Shown here: positions 62,863 through 64,000 of the stretch, one piece after another
Layout: the number at the start of each line of letters is the position of its first letter
How positions within the stretch are numbered: the first letter of the stretch is position 1
Assembly (NCBI GenBank): GCA_034769895.1
Contig: CM068367.1
Span: 692,530,268 to 692,594,267, forward strand
DNA: 64,000 nt
Origin: Magicicada septendecula
Lineage: Eukaryota; Arthropoda; Insecta; Hemiptera; Cicadidae
Direction of reading: 5' to 3'
The notes under the pieces: model-generated
Seen by the model: the letters and a program-made list of their open reading frames with translations, nothing else
Told to the model about the DNA's origin: nothing
Database searches by the model: none
Made by a program: the position numbers and the translations under genes

Positions 62863-63070
62863 AATGGTAGATCAGAGCGTGGTTATGATTCTATGGATGT
62901 TGTAGATATTATTTCTGCTTTATTTTTCTGAACTTTGGAAGTTTTAGAATCTGGGGACTTGCATTTATTTTCTTAAATGGAACTTAAGTCTCAAAGGAAG
63001 TATAGTACTTGAGTTTTTTTCGGATTCTTTGTCACTATGTTTTGTGAGTTAGATTTGTGTTAGGTGTTTC

Positions 63071-63565
63071 GTGAGCATTTATGTTAGGTTATTGTGTGTT
63101 GGGAATTGTGCAATTCTGGCGGCGGTATGTTACCAGAGATTGCCCCACCATATTTCAGGCATTCTCCAGAAACTTTCGGTGTTAGATGGAGTAGATGAGG
63201 ACAGGTTGTTGGTCTTTTTGGACCTGTTCCTGCAGTTGGCAGATTTCCCGGGTGTGTCGGATGAGGAGGTCTGGTCCCTTATATACCCGTATTGCCGGGG
63301 TTCATTGGCCGGTCTGGTCACCAACACTCTGCGTCGGGGCTGCAGTGTTGACACTTTCCTTGGGGAAGTGTTGGATTTCTTCATACCCCATCGACGACGT
63401 TCCCAGCTGAAGTTAGATTTATTCTATCGCCTACAGGCCAACGGAGAGTGCACCTTAGATTGTGGTCCTGGAGATTATCAGTTTCCCCTGTTCTGGAAGG
63501 TTATCATGGAGAAAGTTAGAGAGTTGGAGAGTGCCCTTAGATTGTCGTGGTCTTGGAGTTCGTGA
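63071..63565 (+). pseudogene. gag-like fragment, copy 12 (short-leader type)
   Basis: Protein identical to copy 8, including PHHISG and FLGEVL. The unit runs off the window end at 64000. Confidence 0.55.
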
Positions 63566-64000
63566 GATCGTCAGTTTCCCGTGTTCTAAAAGTAAGATGG
63601 AGAAGTTATGTCCTGTTGTTTCGTTGTTTATAGTGGTTGATTTTGATTTTTGAGTATTGTAGAGTCGGTCCATGCCACATTCCACGGTTGATTTCCCTGA
63701 TGTTTTATTTTGGGTTGAGAGTTGTGTAGACTGAGGAGAAGTAAACCCCCCCCTGCTAGTTACGCTGCATTTGAAAAGGTAAGAGAAGGGATTGATGTTC
63801 GCGTGCCCTCTGCGCGGTCTTCTCTGCTTTGTGAATCGGGTCCGCCCACCCTAGTGTGGGGAGGTGGGCCAATCATGTGTCAAGGATTGATGATGCCTTG
63901 TTTGCTGCACGTGGCTGGTCGGTCCACGAGGTGGACGGTTCTCGAAGGGTACTCGCATATCAAGGTTAGTAGCACCTTGTTGGCCTTCGGGCGTGAATAT

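Larger units (their letters stand above)
21858..64000 (+). mobile_element. Tandem array of a non-autonomous LTR retroelement
   Basis: Eleven complete repeats plus a partial twelfth run head to tail to the end of the window. Each period has the order: gag-like fragment, about 2 kb of non-coding interior, G-rich polypurine tract, LTR, primer binding site, leader. Neighbours share a single LTR. Successive gag fragments are 4048, 3383, 4050, 3408, 4046, 4046, 3378, 4048, 3381, 4047 and 3376 bp apart. The interior has no protease, reverse transcriptase or integrase that I can recognise, so the element would depend on a related active element. The left edge cuts into an internal region just before the first gag fragment. 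The right edge is outside the window. Confidence 0.85.

Noticed and set aside
21858-64000. Telomeric HeT-A-like non-LTR array
   Set aside because: Considered because of head-to-tail gag-bearing units with an A-rich tract, but polypurine tract, TG...CA LTR and primer site at fixed positions fit an LTR element; the A-rich tract lies inside the LTR.
21858-64000. CRISPR-like or ordinary short satellite
   Set aside because: Periods of 3.4-4.0 kb with retroelement signals, in eukaryotic sequence; no short direct repeats with unique spacers.

Overview
The window is metazoan nuclear DNA, most likely from an arthropod or another invertebrate. The evidence is GT-AG introns, CA/GT microsatellites, BIR-domain genes, AT-rich spacers and an LTR retroelement whose primer site resembles the initiator-Met type. 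Species cannot be fixed from sequence alone. There are two main blocks with a transitional stretch between them.

Block 1 (about 1.06-18.6 kb) is a Polinton/Maverick (adintovirus-like) element, a virus-like self-synthesising DNA element. The minus strand carries a closely packed run. In the direction of transcription it is: BIR-only protein, glycosyltransferase-like protein, DDE integrase with chromodomain, a small Cys-rich ORF, packaging ATPase, a conserved Polinton protein, a secreted-type matrix metalloproteinase, a fibre-like repeat protein, a PLA2-domain protein, an adenain-like protease, penton-like minor capsid protein, a small basic protein, major capsid protein, a BIR+RING IAP, and three small proteins of which two look paralogous. 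Protein-primed family-B DNA polymerase lies on the plus strand, divergent from the rest. The core replication, integration and morphogenesis reading frames look intact. Several neighbours are separated by only 1-8 nt. The protease has no ATG and lies in the -1 frame behind a canonical A_AAA_AAC slippery heptamer placed directly before the stop codon of the PLA2 gene. This suggests a retrovirus-like frameshift fusion and is the most striking single observation here. Terminal inverted repeats were not found, so the element's ends are undefined.

The transition (18.6-21.86 kb) holds a spliced five-exon gene for a RING-H2 protein (19166-20455), with poly-Ala, acidic and Pro/Gln segments. All its introns are in phase 2, and two of them are clear copies of one another. 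Then come AT-rich simple repeats, a set of iteron-like repeats (21108-21378), and a CpG-rich stretch with inverted repeats and a cluster of CCAAT, E-box, ETS, E2F and CRE-like motifs ending about 25 bp before the second block.

Block 2 (21858 to the window end, over 42 kb) is a head-to-tail array of one non-autonomous LTR retroelement. Eleven LTRs of 540-544 bp (TG...CA) are regularly spaced. Each is preceded by a G-rich polypurine tract and followed by an initiator-Met-like primer binding site, a leader, a gag-like fragment without ATG, and about 2 kb of non-coding interior. Neighbouring copies share one LTR. Two subfamilies exist, with a long or a short leader (about 4.05 and 3.38 kb periods), in the order L S L S L L S L S L S. 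A four-copy block of about 14.85 kb is itself repeated. The array starts abruptly inside an internal region, at the gag fragment.
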